From: Desulfarculus baarsii DSM 2075
Lineage (GTDB): Bacteria; Desulfobacterota; Desulfarculia; Desulfarculales; Desulfarculaceae
NCBI RefSeq assembly: GCF_000143965.1
Contig: NC_014365.1
Coordinates: forward strand, 1,205,501-1,269,500
Reading direction: 5' to 3'
DNA: 64,000 bases
In this document: positions 49,456-58,701 of the stretch, in pieces
Position numbering within the stretch: position 1 is the stretch's first letter
Layout: each line of letters starts with the position of its first letter
The notes under the pieces: generated by a model
Told to the model about the DNA's origin: nothing
Seen by the model: the letters and a program-made list of their open reading frames with translations, nothing else
Databases searched by the model: none
Position numbers and translations under genes: made by a program

Positions 49456-51876
49456 ATGCCCAAGAACCTGCTTATCGTCGAATCGCCAGCCAAGGCGCGC
49501 ACCATCGGCAAATACCTGGGCCCGGACTTCATCGTCAAGGCCTCGGTGGGTCACATCGTCGATCTGCCGCCCAGCGAGCTTGGCGTCGACCTGGAAAACG
49601 GCTTTCAGCCCCATTATCGGGTGATCAAGGGCAAGGACAAGGTCATCAAGGAGCTGCGCGCCGCCGCGGCCAAGGCCGGCGAGATATTTCTGGCCCCCGA
49701 CCCCGACCGCGAGGGCGAGGCCATCGCCATGCACATCGCCCAGCAACTGGGCCGGCCCCTGGAAAGCTATCACCGCGTGCTCTTTCACGAGCTGACCAAA
49801 AGCGCCATCGCCAAGGCCGTGGCCGCGCCGGCCAAGATCGACGTCGATCGCTACAACAGCCAGCAGGCCCGCCGCGTGCTCGACCGCCTGGTGGGCTATC
49901 AAATCTCGCCGCTGTTGTGGGACAAGGTCAAGCGCGGGCTCAGCGCCGGGCGGGTGCAGTCGGTGAGCCTGCGCCTGGTGGTCGAGCGCGAACGGGCCAT
50001 CCAGGCCTTCGAGCCCCAGGAGTATTGGACGGTCACGGCCATGCTCCAGGGCCAGCAACCGCCGCCCTTCGCCGCCCGCCTGGCCCGCCTGGCCGGCAAG
50101 AAGTTCGACCCGAAAAACGAAAAAGAGGCCATGGCCGGCGTGACGGCCATCCAAGGCCAGCGTTTCGTGGTCGAAAAGCTGACCAAGCGTCAGCGCAAGC
50201 AGCAACCCGCGCCGCCTTTCATCACCAGCACCCTCCAACAGGAGGCCTATCGCAAGCTGGGCTTCGCGCCCAAATACACCATGGGCTTGGCCCAGGCCCT
50301 CTACGAAGGCAAGCAGACCAGCGAAGGCCAGATGGGCCTGATCACCTACATGCGCACCGACTCCACCCGCCTGGCCGCCGAGGCCGTCGCCACCGTGCGG
50401 GCCCTGATCGCCGCGCGCTATGGCCAGGAATATCTGCCGGCCAAGCCCAACGCCTACAAATCCAAGGCCAACGCCCAGGAGGCCCACGAGGCCATCCGGC
50501 CCACCAACGCCGCCCTGACCCCCGAGTTGCTCGAGGCCTATCTCAGCCGCGACGAGCTGCGGCTCTATCAGCTCATCTGGAATCGCTTCGTGGCCTGCCA
50601 GATGGCCCCGGCCGTCTACGACCAGACCCAGGCCGAGATCGTCGCCGGCCAGGGCCTGTTGCGGGCCAGCGGCCAGGTGCTGCGTTTCCGGGGCTTCACG
50701 GCCGTCTATGTCGAGGACCGCGACGAGCACGGCGGCGACGAGGCCCGGGCCTCCGCCGAGGCCAAGGATCACGACCAGGCCCTGCCGCCTTTGCCGCCGC
50801 TGGACGAGGGCCAGGAGTTGGCCCTGCAAGGCGTCGAGCCCAAGCAGCATTTCACCCAGCCGCCGCCGCGCTTCACCGAGGCCTCGCTGGTGCGCGAGTT
50901 GGAAGAGCAGGGCATCGGCCGGCCCTCGACCTACGCCGCCATCTTGTCGACGATCCAGGAAAAAGACTACGTCAGCAAGGACCAGAAACGCCGCTTGATT
51001 CCCACCGAGTTGGGCTACCTGGTCAACGACCTGCTGGTGGAGTGTTTTCCGCAGATCATGGAGGTGGGCTTCACCGCCCAGCTCGAAGGGCTGCTGGACC
51101 AGGTCGAGGAAGGCCGCCAGGACTGGCGCGGCCTGCTGGCCGATTTTTATGGGCCCTTCCAGCAGGCCCTTGGCGCGGCCAAGACCCACATGCGCCAGAT
51201 CAAGGGCAAGGGCGTCGAGACCGACGTCAAATGCCCCCTCTGCGGCAAGCCCATGGCCATCCGTCTGGGCCGCAACGGCGAGTTTCTGGCTTGCAGCGGC
51301 TATCCCGAGTGCAAGAGCACCAGCGACTTCAGCCGCGACGAAAAGGGGGCCATCGTCCTGCAAGAGGCCGCGCCCGACCCCGGCGTGGCCTGCGACAAGT
51401 GCGGCGCGGCCATGGTCGTCAAAAAAGGGCGTTTCGGGCCGTTTCTGGCTTGTTCGGCCTATCCCCAGTGCAAAAACATCATGGCCCTGGGCGCCGACGG
51501 CAAGCCCGTGGCCAAACCCCAGCCCGAGGCCACCGGTGAAAAATGCCCCAAATGCGGCGGCGAGCTGGTGATCAAGCCCACCCGCTCGGGCGGGCGGTTC
51601 ATTTCCTGCGCCAATTACCCCAAGTGCAATTATTCCAAGGGCCTGTCCACCGGCGTCAAATGCCCCAAATGCGGCGGCGAACTGGTGGAGAAACGCAGCC
51701 GTCGCGGCAAGCCATTTTATGGCTGCGATAATTTCCCGACCTGCGACTACGCCTCGTGGGACCGGCCCATCGACGAGCCCTGCCCCCAGTGCGGGCATCC
51801 GTTTTTGGTCGAAAAAGTCGGCAAGAAAGAAACCGTCGTCCGCTGCCCCCAGCCCGACTGCAATTTCAAGAAATAG
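49456..51876 (+). CDS. topA: DNA topoisomerase I
   Basis: An 806-residue type IA topoisomerase relaxing negative supercoils. The Toprim domain starts NLLIVESPAKARTI; DPDREGEAIAMH is the acidic metal site; GLITYMRTDSTRL holds the active-site Tyr298. The C-terminus has five four-cysteine zinc ribbons starting near residues 593, 646, 697, 736 and 776, more than the three of E. coli TopA. It starts 2 bp after dprA. A terminator and a fresh promoter separate it from the next gene. Confidence 0.95.
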   Translation: MPKNLLIVESPAKARTIGKYLGPDFIVKASVGHIVDLPPSELGVDLENGFQPHYRVIKGKDKVIKELRAAAAKAGEIFLAPDPDREGEAIAMHIAQQLGRPLESYHRVLFHELTKSAIAKAVAAPAKIDVDRYNSQQARRVLDRLVGYQISPLLWDKVKRGLSAGRVQSVSLRLVVERERAIQAFEPQEYWTVTAMLQGQQPPPFAARLARLAGKKFDPKNEKEAMAGVTAIQGQRFVVEKLTKRQRKQQPAPPFITSTLQQEAYRKLGFAPKYTMGLAQALYEGKQTSEGQMGLITYMRTDSTRLAAEAVATVRALIAARYGQEYLPAKPNAYKSKANAQEAHEAIRPTNAALTPELLEAYLSRDELRLYQLIWNRFVACQMAPAVYDQTQAEIVAGQGLLRASGQVLRFRGFTAVYVEDRDEHGGDEARASAEAKDHDQALPPLPPLDEGQELALQGVEPKQHFTQPPPRFTEASLVRELEEQGIGRPSTYAAILSTIQEKDYVSKDQKRRLIPTELGYLVNDLLVECFPQIMEVGFTAQLEGLLDQVEEGRQDWRGLLADFYGPFQQALGAAKTHMRQIKGKGVETDVKCPLCGKPMAIRLGRNGEFLACSGYPECKSTSDFSRDEKGAIVLQEAAPDPGVACDKCGAAMVVKKGRFGPFLACSAYPQCKNIMALGADGKPVAKPQPEATGEKCPKCGGELVIKPTRSGGRFISCANYPKCNYSKGLSTGVKCPKCGGELVEKRSRRGKPFYGCDNFPTCDYASWDRPIDEPCPQCGHPFLVEKVGKKETVVRCPQPDCNFKK

Positions 51877-51901
51877 CCCGCCGCCAACGGATCGGCCGAT
51901 C

Positions 51902-51943
51902 AACCCGCCGGCCCGGCTTGCCCTGGCCGACGGGCGGGTTTTG
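51902..51943 (+). terminator. Intrinsic terminator of dprA-topA
   Basis: Arms AACCCGCC (51902-51909) and GGCGGGTT (51933-51940) with TTT following; the 23-base interior can pair further (GGCC with GGCC). Confidence 0.6.
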
Positions 51944-51972
51944 TTGACAGCGGACGGGGCTGTTTCTATACT
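51944..51972 (+). promoter_or_regulatory. Sigma-70 promoter of the acyl-CoA ligase gene
   Basis: TTGACA (51944-51949) and TATACT (51967-51972) with a 17-bp spacer, immediately after the topA terminator and 51 bp before the start codon. Confidence 0.75.
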
Positions 51973-52023
51973 GATCGCGCCGCGAAAAAACGTTATCAGC
52001 GCAAGAAGGGATGGGCGCGCATC

Positions 52024-53727
52024 ATGAACGAGCAAAAACGGTCCCAGTGCCAGGAGCGCTACAAGAATCTGCTGCCGAACCTGGCCGACTACGTCGAAAA
52101 ACACGCCCGCGAAAACGCCGCCGGCCTGGCCCTCATCGAGCACAACACCGGCGAGCATATCAGCTGGAAAGACTTCAACAAGTCCGTCAACGCCTTCGCG
52201 GCCAAGCTGCTGTCGATCGGCCTGCGCAAGGGCGACATCGTGGCCACGTCGCTGCCGCTTTTAAAAGAGCACGTCTACTTGATGTACGCCTGCCACCGCG
52301 TGGGCCTGATCATCGCCCCGCTGGACCTGCGCCTGAAGACCGGCGAGATTCAATACTGCCTGGACAAGATCAAACCCAAGGCCTATTTCTTTTTGGGCAA
52401 GACGCCCCTGGCCGACTTCCGGCCGATGATCCAGGAAGTGATGAAATCATCGCCCTACGTGGACCACTGGGTGCAGTTTCAAAAAGAGCCCGAGCTGGTC
52501 ATCCCCGGGGCGGTGGGCATCGGCCAGTTCGTGGCCGACATCAAGTGGGTGTTCATCAAGAGCCTGCTGACCGGGGCGGTGAAAAAGGCCCGGGCCAAGG
52601 TGGGCAAGCGCGACGCCTGCCTGATCATCTTCACCACCGGCTCCACCGGCTCGCCCAAGCCCGGCCTGATCTGCCACGAAAACATCCTCATCCAGAACAT
52701 CGGCCTGATCGTGGCCTTTGACATGGCCGAAAAAGACCGCATGCTGGTCAACCTGCCGCCATCCCACGTGGGCTGCGTCACCGAGCAGCTCGACACCACC
52801 ATCGTCGGCGGCGGAACCTGCGTGCTCCTGCACGTCTTCGACCCGGCCGCCAGCCTGCAGGCCATCCAGCAACACAAAGTCACCACCCTGGGCCAGATTC
52901 CGGCCCTCTTCAACCTGGAGTGGCGACTGCCCGATTACGCCAAGTACGATCTTTCGTCGCTACGCTTCGCCATCTACGGCGGCCAGTCGGTGCCCCGCGA
53001 GTTTCTGGAAAAGCTCCAGGCCATGGCCCCGACCATCGGCACCGGCCTGGGCCTGACCGAGACGGCCGGTTTCTGCACCTACACCGACATCGGGGCCAGC
53101 GTCGACAGCCTGGCCCAGGGCATCGGCTTCGACTCGCCGTTGTGCCCCATCGGCATCCGCGCGCCCATGACCACCGACGGCAAGGCCGGCGCCGAGAAAA
53201 AACCCGGCGAGATCGGCGAGATCTGCTTCTCGGGGCCGCAGGTGTTTCTGGGCTATCTGGGCGACCAGGCCAACACCGCCAAGACCATCAGCATTGATGG
53301 CGTGCTCTACACCGGCGACCTGGGCTACTACGACGACAAGGGCCTGCACTTCGCCGGCCGCTCCAAGATGGTCATCAAGCCCAAGGGCTATCAGGTCTTC
53401 CCCGAGGACGTGGAAAACCACATCGCCGGCAAATTCAAGGGCCTGGTGACGATGGTGGCGGCGGTGGGCGTCGAGCACGCGGTCTTTTCGGAGGGCATCG
53501 TGGTCTTCGTGGAAAAGGCCAGGGCCGACGTGAGCCTTTCGGCCAAGGACGTCATGGCCGCCTGCGAGGACATCTCGGCCTATTCGCGGCCCAGCCACGT
53601 GGAGGTGGTCGACCCCGAGGGCATCCCCCTCAACCGCGTGGCCAAGACCGACTATCTCAACCTCAAGGCCGCGGCCAAGCGGATCATCGACGAGCTGCGG
53701 GCCAAGGGCGGCTGGGACGCCGCCTGA
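52024..53727 (+). CDS. AMP-forming acyl-CoA synthetase / ligase
   Basis: A 567-residue ANL-superfamily enzyme that activates a carboxylic acid via an acyl-adenylate. Motifs: FTTGSTGSPKPG (P-loop, TTGSTGSPK 204-212), GTGLGLTETAGFC (A5-like), YTGDLGYYDDKG (Asp of the adenylate site) and GRSKMVIKPKGYQVFPEDVE (hinge). The C-terminal catalytic lysine region (NRVAKTDYLNLK) is present. Substrate unknown; sequence style fits fatty- or aryl-acid ligases. It stands alone between its own promoter and terminator. Confidence 0.87.
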   Translation: MNEQKRSQCQERYKNLLPNLADYVEKHARENAAGLALIEHNTGEHISWKDFNKSVNAFAAKLLSIGLRKGDIVATSLPLLKEHVYLMYACHRVGLIIAPLDLRLKTGEIQYCLDKIKPKAYFFLGKTPLADFRPMIQEVMKSSPYVDHWVQFQKEPELVIPGAVGIGQFVADIKWVFIKSLLTGAVKKARAKVGKRDACLIIFTTGSTGSPKPGLICHENILIQNIGLIVAFDMAEKDRMLVNLPPSHVGCVTEQLDTTIVGGGTCVLLHVFDPAASLQAIQQHKVTTLGQIPALFNLEWRLPDYAKYDLSSLRFAIYGGQSVPREFLEKLQAMAPTIGTGLGLTETAGFCTYTDIGASVDSLAQGIGFDSPLCPIGIRAPMTTDGKAGAEKKPGEIGEICFSGPQVFLGYLGDQANTAKTISIDGVLYTGDLGYYDDKGLHFAGRSKMVIKPKGYQVFPEDVENHIAGKFKGLVTMVAAVGVEHAVFSEGIVVFVEKARADVSLSAKDVMAACEDISAYSRPSHVEVVDPEGIPLNRVAKTDYLNLKAAAKRIIDELRAKGGWDAA

Positions 53728-53751
53728 GGCCCTTTGGCCATGAATCTTCGC

Positions 53752-53784
53752 GCCGGGGCCTGGTTTGGGGGCCCCGGCTTTTTT
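53752..53784 (+). terminator. Intrinsic terminator of the acyl-CoA ligase gene
   Basis: A perfect 9-bp GC stem (GCCGGGGCC / GGCCCCGGC, 9-base loop) followed by six T residues. Confidence 0.85.
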
Positions 53785-53799
53785 GGCGCGGGCAAGTTG

Positions 53800-53827
53800 T
53801 TGATTGAAAATTTTATTAGGATATACT
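53800..53827 (+). promoter_or_regulatory. Sigma-70 promoter of the metal ATPase gene
   Basis: TTGATT (53800-53805) and TATACT (53822-53827) with a 16-bp spacer in an AT-rich patch, 74 bp before the start. No clear metal-regulator dyad is seen next to it. Confidence 0.55.
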
Positions 53828-53901
53828 AACGAAAAACCGGCGGCAGAAGCCGCCACCCGCGCGATGAAGAATCATTGCACCCAAACGGAGAAGCAAGGCA
53901 A

Positions 53902-55806
53902 ATGATCGGACGTTACGCCAACTTGGGGGCCTATCGCCAGCTTGTCGGCTCGGGCGAGTTTTTGCGGGCCTTGGGCGGCGGGGCCTTGGCCCTGGCCGGC
54001 TTCGTGGTGGGTCAACACCCCGGCCCGTGGGCTCGCTGGACGGCGTTGGGGTTGATCGGGGCGTCCATCGCCGTCAACGGCGCGCCGATAATCTGGGGGG
54101 CGCTGCAAGGGCTGTGGGAGCGCCGGGTCAACGTGGACGAGCTGGTCAGCCTGGCCATCGTGGCCTGCCTGATTCAGGGCGAATACCTCAGCGCGGCGGT
54201 GGTCAGTTGCGTGATGGTGCTGGGCTCGTTGATCGAGCAGGCCACCGGCGACTCGGCGCGCAAGGCCATCCAGTCGCTTTTGGATCTTTCGCCGCACACG
54301 GCCCTGGTCTGGGCCGACGGCCAATTCCAGGCGCGGCCGGTGGAGCGGGTGGCGGTGGGCGACCGGCTGCTGCTGCGGCCCGGCGACCGCCTGGCCGTCG
54401 ACGCCGTGGTCAAAAAAGGCGCTTCGGCCGTGGATGAGTCATCCATGACCGGCGAGCCCATTCCCCGCGACAAGGCGCCTGGCGATGCGGTTTTCGCCGG
54501 CACGCTCAACCTGAACGGCGTGCTGGAGGTCGAGGCCACCCGCGTGGGCCAGGACAGCACCCTGGGCCGGGTGATCAAGCTGGTCAGCCAGGCCGAGGCC
54601 CACAAGCCCAAGGCCGTGCGCCTGATCGACCGCTACAGCCGTTGGTTCACGCCGCTGATCCTGGCCTGCGCCGGGGCGGCCTGGGCCATCACCGGCGAGG
54701 CCAACCGGGCGGTGACGGTGCTGATCGTCGGTTGCCCCTGCGCGCTGATTCTGGCCGCGCCGACGGCCATCGTGGCCACCATCGGCCGGGCGGCCAAGGC
54801 CGGGGTGCTGGTCAAGGGCGGGCAATACCTGGAGGCCGTGGCCACGGCCGATGTGGTGCTTTTCGACAAGACCGGCACCCTCACCGAGGGCAAGCCCCGC
54901 GTGCGCGAGGTCATCCCGGCCGCGGGCGTCGACCGCCTGGAGGTGCTGCGCCTGGCCGCCTGCGTCGAGCAGGACAGCAGCCATCCCCTGGCCCGGGCCG
55001 TGCTGAAGGCCGCCCAATACGCCAAGATCGTCATCGACCGGGCCGAGCAGACCTGCGCCAAGATCGGCGCGGGGGTCTGCGGGCTGGTGCAGGGCAATCT
55101 GGTGGAGGTGGGCGGGGCCTGCCTGGCCGGGGCCGGGGCTGGCGCGCCGGCCGAGCTGAGCGCCAAGCTGCTGGAGATCAAGGAGCAAGGGGCCACGCCG
55201 TTGTATGTCTACCAAGACCACCGGCCCGTGGGCCTGATCAGCGTGGCCGACCGGGTGCGGCCGGCGGCCAAGGGCGCGGTGGAGGAGCTCAAGGCCTTGG
55301 GCGTCGGCCAGGTGGGGCTGCTCTCGGGCGATCACCAGCGTTCGGCCGATATGGTGGCCGAAGCGGTGGGCCTTTCGCGGGCCTGGGCCGAGATGCTGCC
55401 CGAGGACAAGCTGGGCGTCATCGCCCAGATGCAGGCCCAGGGCCGGCGGGTGATCTTTGTCGGCGACGGCGTCAACGACGCACCGGCCCTGGCCGCCGCC
55501 GACGTGGGCGTGGCCATGGGCGCGGCCGGCGCGGACGTGGCCCTGGAGACCGCCGACGTGGCCCTGATGAACGACGACGTGGCCAAACTGCCTTTTTTGA
55601 TGCGCCTGAGCCGGCGGATGATCCGCATCATCAAGTGGAACATCGCCTTTGGCCTGGCCTTCAACGCCGCGGCCGTCCTGGCCAGCGCCGGGGGCTACCT
55701 CAGCCCGGTGCTGGGCGCGCTGGCCCACAACGTGGGCTCGGTGCTGGTGGTGCTGTGCTCGGCCAGTCTGGCCTTTTACGAACGGCCCCGGGCCATGGCC
55801 CGCTGA
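53902..55806 (+). CDS. Heavy-metal P1B-type ATPase without N-terminal metal-binding domain
   Basis: A 634-residue transporter. The ATG at 53902 has AAGG upstream. Motifs: SSMTGEP (actuator), GCPCALILA with the CPC metal site (278-280), DKTGTLTEG (phosphorylated Asp322), SSHPLARAV (HP locus) and GDGVNDAPAL. Six to eight membrane helices. CPC fits Cu+, Zn2+/Cd2+/Pb2+ exporters. The usual N-terminal HMA (GMxCxxC) domain is absent, giving a short N-terminus. No CopZ, chaperone or regulator gene is adjacent. Confidence 0.88.
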   Translation: MIGRYANLGAYRQLVGSGEFLRALGGGALALAGFVVGQHPGPWARWTALGLIGASIAVNGAPIIWGALQGLWERRVNVDELVSLAIVACLIQGEYLSAAVVSCVMVLGSLIEQATGDSARKAIQSLLDLSPHTALVWADGQFQARPVERVAVGDRLLLRPGDRLAVDAVVKKGASAVDESSMTGEPIPRDKAPGDAVFAGTLNLNGVLEVEATRVGQDSTLGRVIKLVSQAEAHKPKAVRLIDRYSRWFTPLILACAGAAWAITGEANRAVTVLIVGCPCALILAAPTAIVATIGRAAKAGVLVKGGQYLEAVATADVVLFDKTGTLTEGKPRVREVIPAAGVDRLEVLRLAACVEQDSSHPLARAVLKAAQYAKIVIDRAEQTCAKIGAGVCGLVQGNLVEVGGACLAGAGAGAPAELSAKLLEIKEQGATPLYVYQDHRPVGLISVADRVRPAAKGAVEELKALGVGQVGLLSGDHQRSADMVAEAVGLSRAWAEMLPEDKLGVIAQMQAQGRRVIFVGDGVNDAPALAAADVGVAMGAAGADVALETADVALMNDDVAKLPFLMRLSRRMIRIIKWNIAFGLAFNAAAVLASAGGYLSPVLGALAHNVGSVLVVLCSASLAFYERPRAMAR

Positions 55807-55884
55807 GGCGCGGCCAGGGCCTGGCGCACGGGCGCGCACGGTTTTGAAACCGGGAGCTTGGCCAAGCGCCGGTTGGTCAGGCCC

Positions 55885-57231
55885 CTAGGGCCACAAAAGC
55901 TCCAGCGCCTGGGCCAGCCGGCTGGCGGCGACCAGTTCGATGGAGTGATTGGCCGGGCTTTCTCCGCCGGCGGTGACGGCTCGGCCAAAGCCATGGCGGG
56001 CGGCCTCGGCCAGACGGGCCCGCAGGCGGCCCACGGCGCGCAGTTCGCCGGCCAGGCCCACCTCGCCAAAGCAGACCACATCCTGGGGCACGGGCCGGCC
56101 GCGCAACGAGCTGGCGATGGCCGCGGCCACGGCCAGATCGGCGGCCGGTTCGATCAGCTTGACGCCGCCGGCCACGTTAACGAAAATATCGCAGCCGGCC
56201 AGCTCCAGGCCGGCGTGGATGGCCAGCACGGCGGCCAGCATGGCCAGGCGGCCCTGGTCCACGCCCAGGGCCTGACGCCGTGGCGTGGCCAGGCCCGAGG
56301 GGCTGACCAGGGCCTGCACCTCCACCAGCAGGGGCCGCGTGCCGCCGAGGGCCGCGCAGACCACGCTGCCGGGCGCGTCGCCGGGACGGTGGGCCAGCAG
56401 GGCGGCCGAGGGATCGCCGACCGGGCGCAGGCCATTTTCGCCCATCTCGAAGACGCCGACCTCATCGGTGGCCCCGAAGCGATTTTTGACCGCGCGCAAC
56501 AGGCGCAGGCGCATGGCCGGCTCGGACTCGAAATGCAGCACCGTGTCGACCATGTGCTCCAGCACGCGGGGCCCGGCCAGCGCGCCGTCCTTGGTGACGT
56601 GGCCGACCATCAACAGCGGCGCGCCGCCGACCTTGGCCCGGGCGGTCAGCTCGGCGGCGCAGTGGCGCACCTGGCCCACGCTGCCTGGCGCGCCGGCCAA
56701 ATCGGCCGAGCGCAGGGCCTGGATGGAGTCGACGATGACCACGCCGTGGCCGCCGCGGGCGATTTGTTCCAACACCGGCTCCAGGGCCGTTTCGGCCAGC
56801 AAGTCCACGCCCTGGCCGCCCAGGCCCAGGCGCCGGGCGCGCAGGCCCACCTGGGCGGCCGATTCCTCGGCCGAGACGTAGAGCACCCGCCGCTGGGCCG
56901 TGGACAGGCTGGCGGCCAGTTGCAGCATCAGCGTCGATTTGCCGATGCCCGGTTCGCCGCCCACCACCACGGCCATGCCCGCCACCAGCCCGCCGCCCAG
57001 CACGCGGTCGAGTTCGCAAAGGCCCGATGGCAGGCGAGGTTCGGGGTGTTGGCCGGCTTGGGCCAGGGGCGTCAGGGGCGTTGGTTTGGCTGTTTGGCCA
57101 GCCGGCCGCGCCGGCTCCTGGCGCTCCTCGACCAGGGTGTCCCAGGCCTGGCACACGGGGCAGCGTCCCATCCACTTGGGCTGGGACGCGCCGCAGTTCT
57201 GGCAGACGTATATGGAGCGCGTTTTGGCCAA
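55885..57231 (-). CDS. radA: DNA repair protein RadA (Sms)
   Basis: A 448-residue RecA-like branch-migration ATPase. Zinc finger CQNCG...CPVCQ (about 10-28), Walker A GGEPGIGKST, the RadA-specific KNRFG motif (VKNRFGATDEVG) and a C-terminal Lon-protease-like domain (about 270-448). It acts in recombination and transformation, as dprA does elsewhere in the window. It is divergent from trxA. Confidence 0.95.
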   Translation of the reverse strand: MAKTRSIYVCQNCGASQPKWMGRCPVCQAWDTLVEERQEPARPAGQTAKPTPLTPLAQAGQHPEPRLPSGLCELDRVLGGGLVAGMAVVVGGEPGIGKSTLMLQLAASLSTAQRRVLYVSAEESAAQVGLRARRLGLGGQGVDLLAETALEPVLEQIARGGHGVVIVDSIQALRSADLAGAPGSVGQVRHCAAELTARAKVGGAPLLMVGHVTKDGALAGPRVLEHMVDTVLHFESEPAMRLRLLRAVKNRFGATDEVGVFEMGENGLRPVGDPSAALLAHRPGDAPGSVVCAALGGTRPLLVEVQALVSPSGLATPRRQALGVDQGRLAMLAAVLAIHAGLELAGCDIFVNVAGGVKLIEPAADLAVAAAIASSLRGRPVPQDVVCFGEVGLAGELRAVGRLRARLAEAARHGFGRAVTAGGESPANHSIELVAASRLAQALELLWP

Positions 57232-57330
57232 AAATCACCTCCGGCGGGTTTGGTCATGATAAACTTGAAGCCGGCTTCGGTCAACGGCGGCGAGTCGGCC
57301 CACCGGGCGGCGGCGATGGGTGGTATTGAT

Positions 57331-57359
57331 TTGACAAGCGCGTGATTGAACCATATAAC
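57331..57359 (+). promoter_or_regulatory. Sigma-70 promoter of trxA-trxB-bamD
   Basis: TTGACA (57331-57336) and TATAAC (57354-57359) with a 17-bp spacer, the best promoter in the window, 75 bp before trxA. Confidence 0.8.
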
Positions 57360-57434
57360 TGACAATGAGGAAACTACCAAATGGCGCGGCCCTGCCGCGC
57401 GTATTGTCGACAAGGCATTAAGGAGAATACGGCA

Positions 57435-57761
57435 ATGGCGGGCAACGTTGTCCAGGTGACCGACGATAGCTTCGAACAGGAAATCCTCAAGTCCGAACTG
57501 CCCACCCTGGTGGATTTCTGGGCCTCGTGGTGTGGCCCCTGCCGGGCCATCGCGCCGGTGGTCGAGGAGCTTTCCGAAGATTACGCCGGCAAGGTCAAGG
57601 TGGCCAAGCTCAACGTCGACGAGAGCCCCAAGACGCCGGGGCAGTACGGCATTCGGGCCATCCCCACGCTGATCATGTTCAAGGACGGCAAGCAGGTCGA
57701 CCAGATCACCGGCGCGGTGAGCAAGGCCCACATCGAAGAGGCGCTGAAAAAACTCCTCTAG
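57435..57761 (+). CDS. trxA: Thioredoxin
   Basis: A 108-residue disulfide reductase with the WCGPC active site (Cys33, Cys36), the cis-proline in RAIPTLIMF, and normal length. AAGGAG precedes the ATG. It reduces cytosolic protein disulfides, with electrons from the thioredoxin reductase encoded 19 bp downstream. Confidence 0.95.
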   Translation: MAGNVVQVTDDSFEQEILKSELPTLVDFWASWCGPCRAIAPVVEELSEDYAGKVKVAKLNVDESPKTPGQYGIRAIPTLIMFKDGKQVDQITGAVSKAHIEEALKKLL

Positions 57762-57780
57762 CCCGCTGGTGCTTACATCA

Positions 57781-58701
57781 ATGGAAACGCGCGATTTGGT
57801 CATCGTCGGCGGCGGCCCGGCCGGGCTCACCGCCGGCCTGTACGCGGCCAGGGCCCGCCTGGACGTGGTGCTTTATGAGCGCCTCAGCCCCGGCGGCCAG
57901 GTGCTCAGCACCGATTGGGTGGAAAACTGGCCAGGCGCGGTGGAGGGCGTGAGCGGCTTTGATCTGGCCGACAAGATGCGCGACCACGCCCTCAAGTTCG
58001 GCCTGGAGATCGTCTCGCGGGAGATCTCCGGCCTGAGCGCCGAGGGCGGCCGGCTGCTTTTGCATCATCACGGCGGCCAGGTCACGGCCAAGGCGGTGAT
58101 CCTGGCCATGGGCGCCTCGCCGGCCAACCTGGGCATCCCCGGCGAGGCCCGCCTGACCGGCAAGGGCGTGTCCTACTGCGGCACCTGCGATGGTCCGTTC
58201 TACCGCGATCAGACCGTGGTCTGCTTTGGCGGCGGCGACACCGCGGCCGAGGAGGCCATTTTCCTCACGCGCTTTGCCCGCAAGGTTTACCTGGCCCACC
58301 GCCGCGATCAACTGCGCGCCGCGGCCGTGTTGCAAGAGCGGGTGCTGGCCAACGAAAAAATCGAGGTGCTGTGGTCCCACGCGCCGGTGTCGATCAATGG
58401 CGAAAACGGCGTGCAAAGCGTGACCATGCGCAACCTGAAAACCGGCGAGCAGTTCGACCTGCCCTGCGACGGGGCCTTCGTCTTCGTGGGCACCCGCCCG
58501 TCCACCGGTTTTTGCGCCGGGGCGGTGGAACTCGATCAACAGGGCTTCATCAAGACCTTCGGCGACCAAAAAACCAGCATGCCCGGCGTCTTCGCCGCGG
58601 GCGACTGCTGCGGCAAACTGCTGCGCCAGATAGTCGTCGCCGCCGGTGAAGGCGCCACCGCCGCCTACGCCGCCCAGCGGTATTTGGAAGAACACGAATG
58701 A
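57781..58701 (+). CDS. trxB: Thioredoxin-disulfide reductase
   Basis: A 306-residue flavoenzyme. FAD motif VIVGGGPAGLTAGLYAA at the N-terminus, redox pair CGTC (Cys133, Cys136), a second nucleotide motif CFGGGDTAAEEA, and MPGVFAAGDCCGK near the end. The second motif lacks the classical HRRxxxR spacing only slightly (AHRRDQLRA), so NADPH is likely. A GTG at 57769 is an alternative start. It overlaps bamD by four bases (ATGA). Confidence 0.92.
   Translation: METRDLVIVGGGPAGLTAGLYAARARLDVVLYERLSPGGQVLSTDWVENWPGAVEGVSGFDLADKMRDHALKFGLEIVSREISGLSAEGGRLLLHHHGGQVTAKAVILAMGASPANLGIPGEARLTGKGVSYCGTCDGPFYRDQTVVCFGGGDTAAEEAIFLTRFARKVYLAHRRDQLRAAAVLQERVLANEKIEVLWSHAPVSINGENGVQSVTMRNLKTGEQFDLPCDGAFVFVGTRPSTGFCAGAVELDQQGFIKTFGDQKTSMPGVFAAGDCCGKLLRQIVVAAGEGATAAYAAQRYLEEHE

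Noticed and set aside
49450-52158. A 902-codon open frame on the minus strand opposite topA
   Set aside because: It is the antisense shadow of topA: high GC keeps stop codons rare, and the product is His/Gly/Asp-rich low complexity with no domain.
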